From contig CAMAXZ010000034.1 in assembly GCA_945862325.1 (NCBI GenBank), positions 1 through 45,716 of the forward strand: 45,716 nt of DNA, in the 5' to 3' direction. The notes under the pieces are model-generated. The model was given only the letters and a program-made list of their open reading frames with translations. It did no database searches and was not told the origin of the DNA. Source of the DNA: Klebsiella pneumoniae (GTDB lineage: Bacteria; Myxococcota_A; UBA796; SXON01). The stretch's first letter is position 1; every line of letters begins with the position of its first letter. A program made the position numbers and the translations under genes. Below are positions 34,197 through 42,117 of the stretch, piece by piece.

Positions 34197-35318
34197 ATGC
34201 GCGTCCTCCACGTCGCCGCGTGCTACCCCCCGACCTGGGCCTACGGCGGCATTCCACGGGTCGCGCACGGCCTCGCCCGCGCGCTCCGGCGCGCCGGGGT
34301 CGACGCGCGCGTGTGGACCACGGACGCGTTCGCGGCGGACGCCCGCGCGCCCGTCGGGCGCGAGCACGTCCTCGACGGGGTGCCGGTCACGGTCTCCCCG
34401 AACCTCTCCAACCGGCTTGCCTGGGCGCACCAGCTCTACCTGCCGACCCGGCCGCCGCCGGATCTCGCGGGCTTCGACCTCGTCCACCTGCACGGGCACC
34501 GCCACCTGCTGAACCTCTGGGCCTGGCGCCGGGCCAAGGCCGCCGGCAAGCCGGTCGTCCTCACCGGCAACGGCACGGTGCCCCGCATCGAGCGAAAGCA
34601 AGGGGTGAAGGCGATCTGGGACGCCCTCGCCGACGGCGAGGTGCCGCGCGCGGCCGACGCGGTGGTCGCCGTGAGCCGCGCCGAGGTGGGGCAGCTCCTC
34701 GCCTACGGGGTACGCCCCGAGCGCATCCGGCGCATCCCGAACGGGCTCTGGCTGGAGGAGTTCGACGCCCTCCCGGCGCGCGGCGCGTTTCGGGCGCGCC
34801 ACGCGCTCGGCGAGGGACCGATCGTCGCGTACCTCGGCCAGATCTCACCTCGGAAGGGGGTCGACCGGCTCGCCGCGGCGTTCGCGGACGGCGCGCTCGC
34901 CCCGGCGACGCTGGTGGTCGCCGGGCCCATCCGCGGCGCGCGGCTCCCGGCCGGCGTGCGCCACGTCGGGGTGCTCGAGGGCCCGGACCGGCTCTCGCTG
35001 TTGGTGGACGCCGACGTGCTCGCGTATCCCTCCACCGACGAGATCTTCGGGCTCGTCCCTTTGGAAGGGCTGTTGTGCGGAGCCCCCGTCGTGGTCGGCG
35101 GCGACTGCGGCTGCGGCGAGATCGTGGCCGAGGCGGGCGCAGGCGCGCTCGTGGACGGGACGGTGCCGGCGCTGCGGGACGCCCTCCGGCGCCTGCTCGC
35201 CGACCGCGCGGCCGCGGCGGAGATGGTGGAGCGCGGGCGCCGATGGATAAGGGCAAACGCTGATTTCGAGCGAATCGCGGCGCGCCATGTCGCGCTGTAC
35301 GCCGAGCTGCTCGCATGA
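34197..35318 (+). CDS. GT4-family glycosyltransferase
   Basis: The product has 373 aa from ATG 34197 (GTG 34191 is possible). GT-B fold: the N-terminal half has MRVLHVAACYPPTWAYGGIPR (positions 1-21) and DLVHLHGHRHLLNLWA. The C-terminal half has VAYLGQISPRKGVDRLAAAF, LLVDADVLAYPSTDEIFGL and the nucleotide-sugar motif FGLVPLEGLLCGAPVVVG, with the EX7E-like Glu pair. It is a retaining transferase using a nucleotide-sugar, at the cytoplasmic membrane face. Substrate unknown. Overlaps by ATGA the TMTC-like gene, suggesting a shared glycan or glycoprotein pathway. Confidence 0.88.
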   Translation: MRVLHVAACYPPTWAYGGIPRVAHGLARALRRAGVDARVWTTDAFAADARAPVGREHVLDGVPVTVSPNLSNRLAWAHQLYLPTRPPPDLAGFDLVHLHGHRHLLNLWAWRRAKAAGKPVVLTGNGTVPRIERKQGVKAIWDALADGEVPRAADAVVAVSRAEVGQLLAYGVRPERIRRIPNGLWLEEFDALPARGAFRARHALGEGPIVAYLGQISPRKGVDRLAAAFADGALAPATLVVAGPIRGARLPAGVRHVGVLEGPDRLSLLVDADVLAYPSTDEIFGLVPLEGLLCGAPVVVGGDCGCGEIVAEAGAGALVDGTVPALRDALRRLLADRAAAAEMVERGRRWIRANADFERIAARHVALYAELLA

Positions 35319-36883
35319 TCGCCCGCCGCCACCTCGCCCTCGCGGCGGTCGTCGCCGTGGCGGTGCTCGTGTACGTGCCCGCGCTGCACGGTCCGTTCAC
35401 CTACGACGACCGCATCGAGGTCGTCGGCAATCGGGCGCTCCGCGACATCGCGGCGTGGGACAGCATCTTCCGCTACAACCCGTCCCGAGCGCTCTTGATC
35501 GCCTCCTACGCCGTGAACTGGGCGGTGGGCGGCCTCGACCCGTTCGGCTACCATCTCACCTCCGTCGCGATCCACGCGGTGAACGTCGCTTTGGCCTGGC
35601 GTCTGTGCCGACGCACCCTGGGGCCGGAGCATGGGGCGCTCGCGGCGGCCTTGTGGGCGGCGCACCCGATGGCGAGCGAGGCGGTGGCCTACATCGCCGG
35701 CCGCTCCGACGCGCTCGTGGCCACGTGGTGGCTCGCCGCGGCGAACGCCTGGATCGACGGGAGGCTCCTGGCGGCGTTCGCCGCGTGGGCCGCGGGCCTC
35801 GCCACCAAGGAGACCGCGGTCGCGATGCCGCTGCTGGCGTGGGCCCTCGAACCCTGGCGCGCGAAGGCGCCCGACGACGGCGCGCGCCTGCGCACGGTCG
35901 GGATCGCCGCGGCGACACTGCCGATGCTCGCCGTGGTGACGCGCCTCCTGGTCGGCGGGTGGCCCGCTCCCGAGGTCGCGCGTTCTCTCGCGGAGCAGGC
36001 GGTCGGTCAAGCCGGGTCGTGGGGGCTCGCGGCGAAGTTGTGGGCGTTTCCCGTCGGTCAATCCGTGCTCCACGACCTCGGGGCGCGTGTCGACGCGGGT
36101 TCCGTCGCGGGCTTCGGAGTCGCGGTGGTCGTCGTCCTCGCGGCGCGCCGTCCTGGCCCGGGCCGGCTCGCCGCGGTGCTCTGGGCCGCGCCGCTGATCC
36201 CCGTCGCGATGTTTCCGGCGCGCGAGGTGTTCGCGGAGCACCGTGCGTACCTCAGCGGGCTCGGGGCCACGGTGGCGCTGGCCGCGCGGATGCCGGACCG
36301 CGCCCGCCGCGCGGCGCTCCTGCTCGTCGTGCCCCTCGCCCTCGCCACCTGGGCGCGCGCGGGGGTCTGGGCCGACGAGATCGGGCTCTGGACCGACGCG
36401 GCACGAAAGAACCCGTCGAGCCGGGACGCCGCGTACGGCGAAGGTGACGCGCGGCGGCTCGCCGGAGATTGGACCGGGGCCGACGACGCCTACCGACGCG
36501 CCATCGCGCTGCGCCCCGGCGACGTCGACGCGCGCTTGAACCTCGGCATCGTGCTGGCGCAACGTGGCCGCGACGACGAGGCCCGGGCCACCTGGGGCGA
36601 CGTGCTCCGCGACGCCCCGCGCACGTGCGCCGCGCACAACAACCTCGGCGCCTTGTCCCTGCGACGCGGCGACGTCGAAGCGGCGGTTCGCTCCTGGACC
36701 TCCACCCTGCGGTGGTGCCCGGACGACCCGCTCGCCCACCTCGCGCTCGGCAACCTCGCGGCGGACCGCGGCGAGCTGCCGAGAGCGGTGTTTCACCTTC
36801 GCAAGTTCGTCGAGCTGGCACCGTGGGGCCACCCCGCGGAGCGAGAAGCCCGGGAGCGGCTCGCGCGACTCACGCGCGGATGA
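35315..36883 (+). CDS. TMTC-like membrane protein with C-terminal TPR repeats
   Basis: The product has 522 aa. Residues about 1-350 are a polytopic membrane region. Its first loop carries GPFTYDDRIEVVGNRAL, the acidic pair typical of GT-C (TMTC/PMT-like) enzymes. Further motifs are YHLTSVAIHAVNVALAW, HPMASEAVAYIAGRSDAL, ATKETAVAMPLL and EHRAYLSGLG. Residues about 365-510 hold three to four TPRs (ADDAYRRAIALRPGDVDARL, LGIVLAQRGRDDEARA, NLGALSLRRGDVEAAVRSW). In eukaryotes such proteins O-mannosylate cadherins; bacterial ones are mostly uncharacterised. Its 3' end overlaps the convergent HEAT gene by 14 bp. Confidence 0.82.
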   Translation: MIARRHLALAAVVAVAVLVYVPALHGPFTYDDRIEVVGNRALRDIAAWDSIFRYNPSRALLIASYAVNWAVGGLDPFGYHLTSVAIHAVNVALAWRLCRRTLGPEHGALAAALWAAHPMASEAVAYIAGRSDALVATWWLAAANAWIDGRLLAAFAAWAAGLATKETAVAMPLLAWALEPWRAKAPDDGARLRTVGIAAATLPMLAVVTRLLVGGWPAPEVARSLAEQAVGQAGSWGLAAKLWAFPVGQSVLHDLGARVDAGSVAGFGVAVVVVLAARRPGPGRLAAVLWAAPLIPVAMFPAREVFAEHRAYLSGLGATVALAARMPDRARRAALLLVVPLALATWARAGVWADEIGLWTDAARKNPSSRDAAYGEGDARRLAGDWTGADDAYRRAIALRPGDVDARLNLGIVLAQRGRDDEARATWGDVLRDAPRTCAAHNNLGALSLRRGDVEAAVRSWTSTLRWCPDDPLAHLALGNLAADRGELPRAVFHLRKFVELAPWGHPAEREARERLARLTRG

Positions 36884-37577
36884 GGCGCTCGCCGTCGAGG
36901 CGGAAGCCCTGGGGGAGGTGGGCGGAGAGCCACGGATCGTCCGGGATCGCCCAGCGACGCGCCATGAAGATCTCCGCGAGGCGCCCGCGGATGCGGGTGC
37001 TCTCTTCCTTCGGATTGGCGAGCGCGGCGCCGAGGGGCCCTCGCGCGTCGTCGCCTTCCTGGGCGGCGACGGCCTCGACGGCGGCGTTCCGGACGCCCTC
37101 GTTGAAGTCCGAGAGGAACGCGGCGGCGTTCGCCAGGATTCGAGCGTCCTTGCGCTCGGCGAGCGCGATGAGGAGGTGGTGCTTCTTCTCGGGCTTGAGC
37201 TCGTTGTCCACGGACTCCCGGGCCAGCATGTCGAGGAGCAACGCCGTCGCGGCGTCGGAGCCCTCGACGCGGTCGACCACCTTCACGGCGTACGCGAAAT
37301 GGAGGTTGGACTGCGCGTAACGGCGCGCGACCGCGGCGCCGACCATGCCCTTGCCGCACAGGAGCTCGAACACGAGGTCCTTCTCCTTGCGGTCCTTCAT
37401 GCCGTGCTCGAGCTGTAGCGCGAAGCGCCCGCACAACGCCAGGAGGGCCTCTTCGCCGCCCTCGTCGGCCAGCCAGTTGGCCGACGCCTCCCGGTCCTCG
37501 GGCTGCGAGTCGCGGTCGGTCACGCGGCGCGCGTGCCGCTTCAGGGGAGAACCGGTCAGGAAGTCGAACCAACCCAT
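36870..37577 (-). CDS. HEAT-repeat-like cytoplasmic protein
   Basis: The product has 235 aa from ATG 37577. The start is MGWFDFLTGSPLKRHARRV, then helical pairs such as ASANWLADEGGEEALLALCG, KKHHLLIALAERKDARILAN and LSDFNEGVRNAAVEAVAAQE, the last a good HEAT/PBS-like unit. No signal peptide or membrane segment. HEAT proteins are usually protein-binding scaffolds; the partner is unknown. Similar 'MGWFDFLTG' proteins with HEAT repeats recur in Myxococcota, as I recall. 23 bp separate it from the downstream barrel gene's stop. Confidence 0.7.
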   Translation of the reverse strand: MGWFDFLTGSPLKRHARRVTDRDSQPEDREASANWLADEGGEEALLALCGRFALQLEHGMKDRKEKDLVFELLCGKGMVGAAVARRYAQSNLHFAYAVKVVDRVEGSDAATALLLDMLARESVDNELKPEKKHHLLIALAERKDARILANAAAFLSDFNEGVRNAAVEAVAAQEGDDARGPLGAALANPKEESTRIRGRLAEIFMARRWAIPDDPWLSAHLPQGFRLDGERLIRA

Positions 37578-37600
37578 GGAACCCTCACGGGCCCGGACAG

Positions 37601-38338
37601 CTAAACACCATCCCCCCGCTCGGGAAGAGCTCGGACCCCGACCGAGAGCGCGACCGCCCAGTCGGGCGCCGCCGGACTCAGCCCACCGAACACGCCGAGC
37701 CGTCCGAAGGCCGTTCGTCCCACCACGACCTCCGCGCCCACACGCGACCGCGCCGGGTTGCGGGACGTCGCGACCTCGAGGTCGAGCCGGGGCCCCACGA
37801 CGACGTCGCCCGCGCGCACGTCCCCCTCGAGCCACGCGTGCGGCACGTCGTCCTGGCTCGCGAACCGGAGGGGGTTCCCCAGGATCTCCAACCCCACTCC
37901 GCCGCGCGCCGCCAGCGGCCCGCGAGCCCACGCCACCCACGCGCCGAACCCCACGTCGGCCTCGTCCGTGCCGAGGGGGGCGCTCGCGTTCGGGAGCTTG
38001 ACGCTCCACCCCACGCCGGCCCCGGTGAGGTCGACCCGCCACGCCCAGTCGGCGCGAACGCACACGCGCGCGCCGAGCCACCCCGCCACCGACGGACCGA
38101 ACGCGATCCGATCGCGCTCGCCGACGCGGAACGCCGGCACGGCCCCGCGCTCGAACGAGGTGTCGAAGGACGCGGCCGCGCCGCCGCGCGCCATCGACGC
38201 GCCGCGCGCCAGCGAACCGGGCGGTGACCACGACGGCGCCCCATGTGCCAACGGAGCCACGGAGGCCGAACACAAGGCCACGAATCCGACGATCCGCGCC
38301 CCGATCGCAGGAAGGTGTTGACGGCTGCCGTTGCTCAT
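37601..38338 (-). CDS. Exported protein, probable outer-membrane beta-barrel
   Basis: The product has 245 aa from ATG 38338, chosen because it gives a signal peptide (RIVGFVALCSASVAPLAHGA then PSWSPP). The mature part alternates polar and hydrophobic residues in many short strands (RIAFGPSVAGWLGARVCVRA, GVGWSVKLPNAS, VGFGAWVAWARG, VVVGPRLDLEVATS, GRLGVFGGLS), ending VALSVGVRALPERGDGV. This suggests a small outer-membrane barrel, but the terminal Phe/Tyr typical of BAM substrates is absent. Family unknown. It is divergent from the PKD lipoprotein, with 70 bp between. Confidence 0.65.
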   Translation of the reverse strand: MSNGSRQHLPAIGARIVGFVALCSASVAPLAHGAPSWSPPGSLARGASMARGGAAASFDTSFERGAVPAFRVGERDRIAFGPSVAGWLGARVCVRADWAWRVDLTGAGVGWSVKLPNASAPLGTDEADVGFGAWVAWARGPLAARGGVGLEILGNPLRFASQDDVPHAWLEGDVRAGDVVVGPRLDLEVATSRNPARSRVGAEVVVGRTAFGRLGVFGGLSPAAPDWAVALSVGVRALPERGDGV

Positions 38339-38408
38339 TCGTAAACTGGCGTACCCGTGTCCCTCACACGACGCCCCCCGTGCGTCCACCTGCTTGGAGT
38401 CGACCACC

Positions 38409-39788
38409 ATGCACCACCACTCTCGCGCCCTGATCGCGCTCCTGGCCGCAGGAACGTTGTCGTCGTGCACCAGCGTCAAGACCCCTGACGAGACCGGCTC
38501 CGCACAAGAGTGCACCGGCCCCGCCATCACCGAGCGCCCGGACAACCAGTCGGTGGCCCTGGGCACCGAGGTCCGCCTCGAGGTGGGGGGGACGACCTGC
38601 ACCGACGGCGAAGTCCCGAACTACACCTGGAACCTTGAGTCCCAGCCGGTCGACTCCGACCTCACCGCTGGCGACCTGATCATGGGCGACACGGGCAACG
38701 TCATCTCCGTCACGCCCGACGTGGTGGGCACCTACGTCGTCAGCGTCATCGCGTCCGACGACGAAGGCAACGTTTCGTCCGTGGTCAACGTCGTCATCGA
38801 CGTCGGCGCCACCGACGCCGCGCCGATCGCCGACTGCGGCGGCAACCGCACCGCCGAAGAAGACCAGCGTGTCGACCTCGACGGGTCCGGCTCCCGCGAC
38901 CCCGAGGGCGCCGAGCTCGAGTACGCCTGGACCCTCGCGTCCGCGCCCGACTGCAGCGACCTCGACGCCGGCTCCGAGGCGGTGTTCAACGGCAACACGG
39001 TCACCGCGTCGGTCGTGCCCGACTGCGCCGGCGTGTTCGTCATGGCCCTCGCCGTCAGCGACGGCGCCCAGTGGTCCGACGCGTCCTACTGCTCCGTGAG
39101 CGTGGCGGCGGACGACCGCGCGCCCGTGGCGGACGCGGGCGACAGCGACGCCCACAGCCCCTGCACCAACCACGACTTCGAGCTCAACGGCTTCGGCTCG
39201 TACGACCCCGAAGGCTCCACCCTCCAGTACACCTGGACGCTCGTCTCGGCGCCGTCGGAGTCCACGGCCACCGACCTGAGCTTCGACGACGCCACCCTGC
39301 CGAACCCGGTCTTCACCTGGGACGTCGTCGGCGAGTACACGTTCCAGCTCCAGGTGTTCGACGGCGAGCACTACAGCCCCCCCGACATCGTGACGCACAC
39401 GTTCACCGACACCGAGTCGAACCACATCCCCGTGGCGAACGCCGGCGCCGACGAGACGATCAACAACGAGGTCGACTGCACCACGGCCTCCTACACCTGG
39501 ACCTGCGAGTCCTGCCCGGCCGACGAGGTGGACCTCGACGCGTCGGCGTCCGACGACGCGCTCGACGGCGACGACCTCGCGTTCTCTTGGGCCGACCCGA
39601 GCGGCCAGCTCGACTTCTCGAGCCGCTACAGCCCCCTCACGACGGTCACCACGCCGAGCTTCGAGACCTCCTACGGGTCGACGACGACGCGCAGCTGGAC
39701 CGTCGACCTCACCGTCAGCGATTGTGCCGACAGCGACACCGACCAGGTCGTCATCACCTACAACTGCACCGGCGAGTTCACGCCGTGA
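38409..39788 (+). CDS. PKD-domain lipoprotein (first of tandem pair)
   Basis: The product has 459 aa. Signal MHHHSRALIALLAAGTLSSC; GGAG lies 9 nt upstream. Four PKD/K319-like Ig-type domains follow, each with the pattern 'PVADAG...DLDGSGSRDPEGAELEYAWTL' broken over strands, e.g. LEYAWTLASAP and LQYTWTLVSAP. The last module has paired Cys (DCTTASYTWTCESCPADEVD, ending SDCADSDT...YNCTGEFTP) and is shared with the next gene. PKD domains are extracellular spacers or binding modules. Eight bases separate it from its paralogue. Confidence 0.85.
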   Translation: MHHHSRALIALLAAGTLSSCTSVKTPDETGSAQECTGPAITERPDNQSVALGTEVRLEVGGTTCTDGEVPNYTWNLESQPVDSDLTAGDLIMGDTGNVISVTPDVVGTYVVSVIASDDEGNVSSVVNVVIDVGATDAAPIADCGGNRTAEEDQRVDLDGSGSRDPEGAELEYAWTLASAPDCSDLDAGSEAVFNGNTVTASVVPDCAGVFVMALAVSDGAQWSDASYCSVSVAADDRAPVADAGDSDAHSPCTNHDFELNGFGSYDPEGSTLQYTWTLVSAPSESTATDLSFDDATLPNPVFTWDVVGEYTFQLQVFDGEHYSPPDIVTHTFTDTESNHIPVANAGADETINNEVDCTTASYTWTCESCPADEVDLDASASDDALDGDDLAFSWADPSGQLDFSSRYSPLTTVTTPSFETSYGSTTTRSWTVDLTVSDCADSDTDQVVITYNCTGEFTP

Positions 39789-39796
39789 GGAACCCC

Positions 39797-41161
39797 ATGC
39801 GCTCCCTCTCGACCCTCCTCCTCGCCACCCTGGTCGCGTGCACCGGCACCGACAAGGCGGCAGACACCGCCGGCACCGACGAGGGGCCGGTCAACCTCGC
39901 CCCCATCGCCGCCGCCAACGACGACCTCACGCAGAGCGCGGACAGCCGCGTCGCCCTCAACGGCGCCGCCTCGTCCGACCCGAACGGCGACGCGATCACC
40001 TTCGAGTGGTCGTTCGAGTACACGCCGGACGGCTCCGCCCTGACGACCCGTGAGCTCCCGTTCGCCCCGAACGAGTCCGCGGAGGCCGTGCGCACCGAGT
40101 TCATGCCCGACGTGCTCGGCACGTACGTGGTCAAGCTCGTGGTGCGCGACGCCAAGGGCCTCGCTTCGGCGCCGGACTACGTCATCGTGCAGGTCACCGA
40201 GCCCGAGAACATCCCGGTCGCGAACGCCGGCGCCGACATCACGACGCAGGTGGCGCAGAACGTGACGCTCGACGGCTCCGCCAGCAACGACCCGCTCGGC
40301 CGTACGCTCACGTACAACTGGCTCCTCGTCGACAAGCCGGCCACGTCGTCGGTCACGCTGTCGGGCGCCGACACCGCGGCGCCGACGCTCACGCCGGACG
40401 CGAAGGGCGTGTACGTGGTCAACCTCATCGTCAACAACGGCCTCGTGTCGTCCACCGCCGACGCGGTGTCCATCACCGTGACGGCCGACGACAGCGCACC
40501 GGTGGCCAACGCCGGCGAAGACCAGACGGTCGAGGATTGCACCAGCATCAACCTCGATTGCTCGGGCTCGACCGACCCGGACGGCGACGCGCTCACCTAC
40601 TCGTGGGAAGTGCAGAGCAAGCCCGCGGGCAGCACGGCGACGGCGGCGGCCTTCTCCGACCGCACCGCTCAGCGGCCGACGTTCTGGGCCGACGTGGCCG
40701 GCACCTACGTGCTCAGCTGCGCCGTCTCGGACGGCAGCAACTGGGCCACGCCGGACCGCGTCACGCTCGTGGCCAGCGAGCGCGCGTTCAACACCCGTCC
40801 GGCCGCGTACGCCGGCGCGGCGGTGGTGGTCGATGGTGGCTCCGCCACCTGCGTCGAGGACGGCTACGTGTACGACTGCGAAGACTGCGCCGGTCAGACC
40901 CTGACCCTCGGCACCGACGCCTCCGCCACCGACGCCGACGGCGATCCGATCACCCACACCTGGACCGTCACGTCCGGGTCGGGCGCGACGATCTCCAGCC
41001 CCGGGGAGCTCGTCAGCTCGGTCAGCCTGCCCAAGACCACCCCGGAAGAGCCGGGCGAGTGCACGGAGACGGACTTCCGCTTCCAGCTCGAGGTCACCGA
41101 CTGCACCGGCGCGTCCAGCACGTCGACGGTCGACTACACGGTCACCTGCTGCGGCATCTGA
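39797..41161 (+). CDS. PKD-domain lipoprotein (second of tandem pair)
   Basis: The product has 454 aa. Signal MRSLSTLLLATLVAC, with AGGA upstream of ATG 39797. After a short acidic linker come four PKD-like domains (IPVANAGADITTQVAQNVTL, TYNWLLVDKPA, PVANAGEDQTVEDCTSINL, TYSWEVQSKPAGS). The Cys-rich end module (TCVEDGYVYDCEDCAGQTLTL ... LEVTDCTG ... VTCCGI) is the counterpart of the one in the preceding gene. The pair probably arose by duplication and encodes surface proteins. A strong intrinsic terminator follows within 21 bp of the stop. Confidence 0.85.
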   Translation: MRSLSTLLLATLVACTGTDKAADTAGTDEGPVNLAPIAAANDDLTQSADSRVALNGAASSDPNGDAITFEWSFEYTPDGSALTTRELPFAPNESAEAVRTEFMPDVLGTYVVKLVVRDAKGLASAPDYVIVQVTEPENIPVANAGADITTQVAQNVTLDGSASNDPLGRTLTYNWLLVDKPATSSVTLSGADTAAPTLTPDAKGVYVVNLIVNNGLVSSTADAVSITVTADDSAPVANAGEDQTVEDCTSINLDCSGSTDPDGDALTYSWEVQSKPAGSTATAAAFSDRTAQRPTFWADVAGTYVLSCAVSDGSNWATPDRVTLVASERAFNTRPAAYAGAAVVVDGGSATCVEDGYVYDCEDCAGQTLTLGTDASATDADGDPITHTWTVTSGSGATISSPGELVSSVSLPKTTPEEPGECTETDFRFQLEVTDCTGASSTSTVDYTVTCCGI

Positions 41162-41181
41162 CCCCACAGGTCGTTCGGTTT

Positions 41182-41212
41182 CGGGCCCCTCCGTGGGGCC
41201 CGGCCCTTTTTT
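41182..41212 (+). terminator. Rho-independent terminator after the PKD pair
   Basis: A perfect 8-bp stem, CGGGCCCC / GGGGCCCG (41182-41189 and 41195-41202), encloses the loop TCCGT. T6 at 41207-41212 follows after four bases. It is the clearest intrinsic terminator in the window. Confidence 0.88.
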
Positions 41213-41298
41213 GGCTCGGCGGGTGCGCGGCGCCAACGGCGGGGGCGCCCGTCGCCGCGGCGCTCACCGAGCCGACCGCGTGCCCGACCCCGGCGCCG

Positions 41299-42117
41299 GT
41301 GCTCGCGCCGTCCCTGCCCCGGGTAGATGCGGACGGCTGCGCCGACCCCCACTTCCCTAGAATCTCGGGCGAATGGGTGTTTCACTGCTCCGACACCGGC
41401 GAGGTCGATCTGGCCACCCACGTGCAGTCGCGGACGACGACCTCCCTCCCGGCCGCGCGCACGGGCACGACGGCGTTCGACGGCGCCCTCTACACCCCGG
41501 GGGTCGGGCTTCGCCGCCCGGAGGCCCCGGAGCCGACCTGGACCGTCCCCGGCGTGGCGGCCGACGTGACCGGCCGGCCGGGGGTGTCTGGTGCCGATGT
41601 CCTGTTGGCGTACACCGACCACGTGGAGTGGATGCGGCCGGGCTCCGCCCGCCTCGCGCGTGTGAGCGCGCGGCCGGTGGACGGGCAACCCGCCGCGGTG
41701 GGCGCGCGGCTCGGGGTTTGGGTCGAGAAGGGCGCGGACGACCTCGATCTCTGGGGGTGGACGGGACAGGGTGACCGGATTCCGATCGCCGTCGGCCCCG
41801 GCGACGCCTGGCGGCCGAGCGGGGACGGCGACTGGCTCGCGTGGGTCGAGCCCGATGCCGTGGCGCTGCGGGGCCCGGACGGCGCGACCACGCGCTTCGC
41901 CGCGCGCACCGGGTTCTACGGCGACCTCGGACAGTGGGGGTCGGTGGTGTGCTGGGAGGAGCGCGGCGGCTGCGCCGACGGCGTCGACGTGCGGTGCAGC
42001 GACGGGGCGGTGTTCGGCGGGCCGGGCGACCAGACCTGGCCGTCACGCGCCGGCCCGCACCTCCTGGTCAGGAGCGGCGGGGTGACGCGCCTCGCCACCG
42101 TCGGAGCCGCGCGGTGA
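41299..42117 (+). CDS. Propeller-like protein of unknown function, 5' end uncertain
   Basis: GTG 41299 (272 aa) is the first standard start in frame. Upstream, the same frame reads PALFWLGGCAAPTAGA, a good lipoprotein-like end of a signal (Cys codon 41224-41226), but it runs through the terminator hairpin and no ATG/GTG/TTG precedes it. Either the start is non-standard (CTG 41158), or a base error lies in the C/T runs, or the lipobox is chance. The body has repeating beta motifs with Trp (SGEWVFHCSD, DHVEWMRPGSARLARVS, LGVWVEKGADDLDLWGW, GDWLAWVEPDAVALRGPDG, SVVCWEERGGC), resembling TolB/WD-like blades. Its stop overlaps the next gene by GTGA. Confidence 0.55.
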   Translation: MLAPSLPRVDADGCADPHFPRISGEWVFHCSDTGEVDLATHVQSRTTTSLPAARTGTTAFDGALYTPGVGLRRPEAPEPTWTVPGVAADVTGRPGVSGADVLLAYTDHVEWMRPGSARLARVSARPVDGQPAAVGARLGVWVEKGADDLDLWGWTGQGDRIPIAVGPGDAWRPSGDGDWLAWVEPDAVALRGPDGATTRFAARTGFYGDLGQWGSVVCWEERGGCADGVDVRCSDGAVFGGPGDQTWPSRAGPHLLVRSGGVTRLATVGAAR

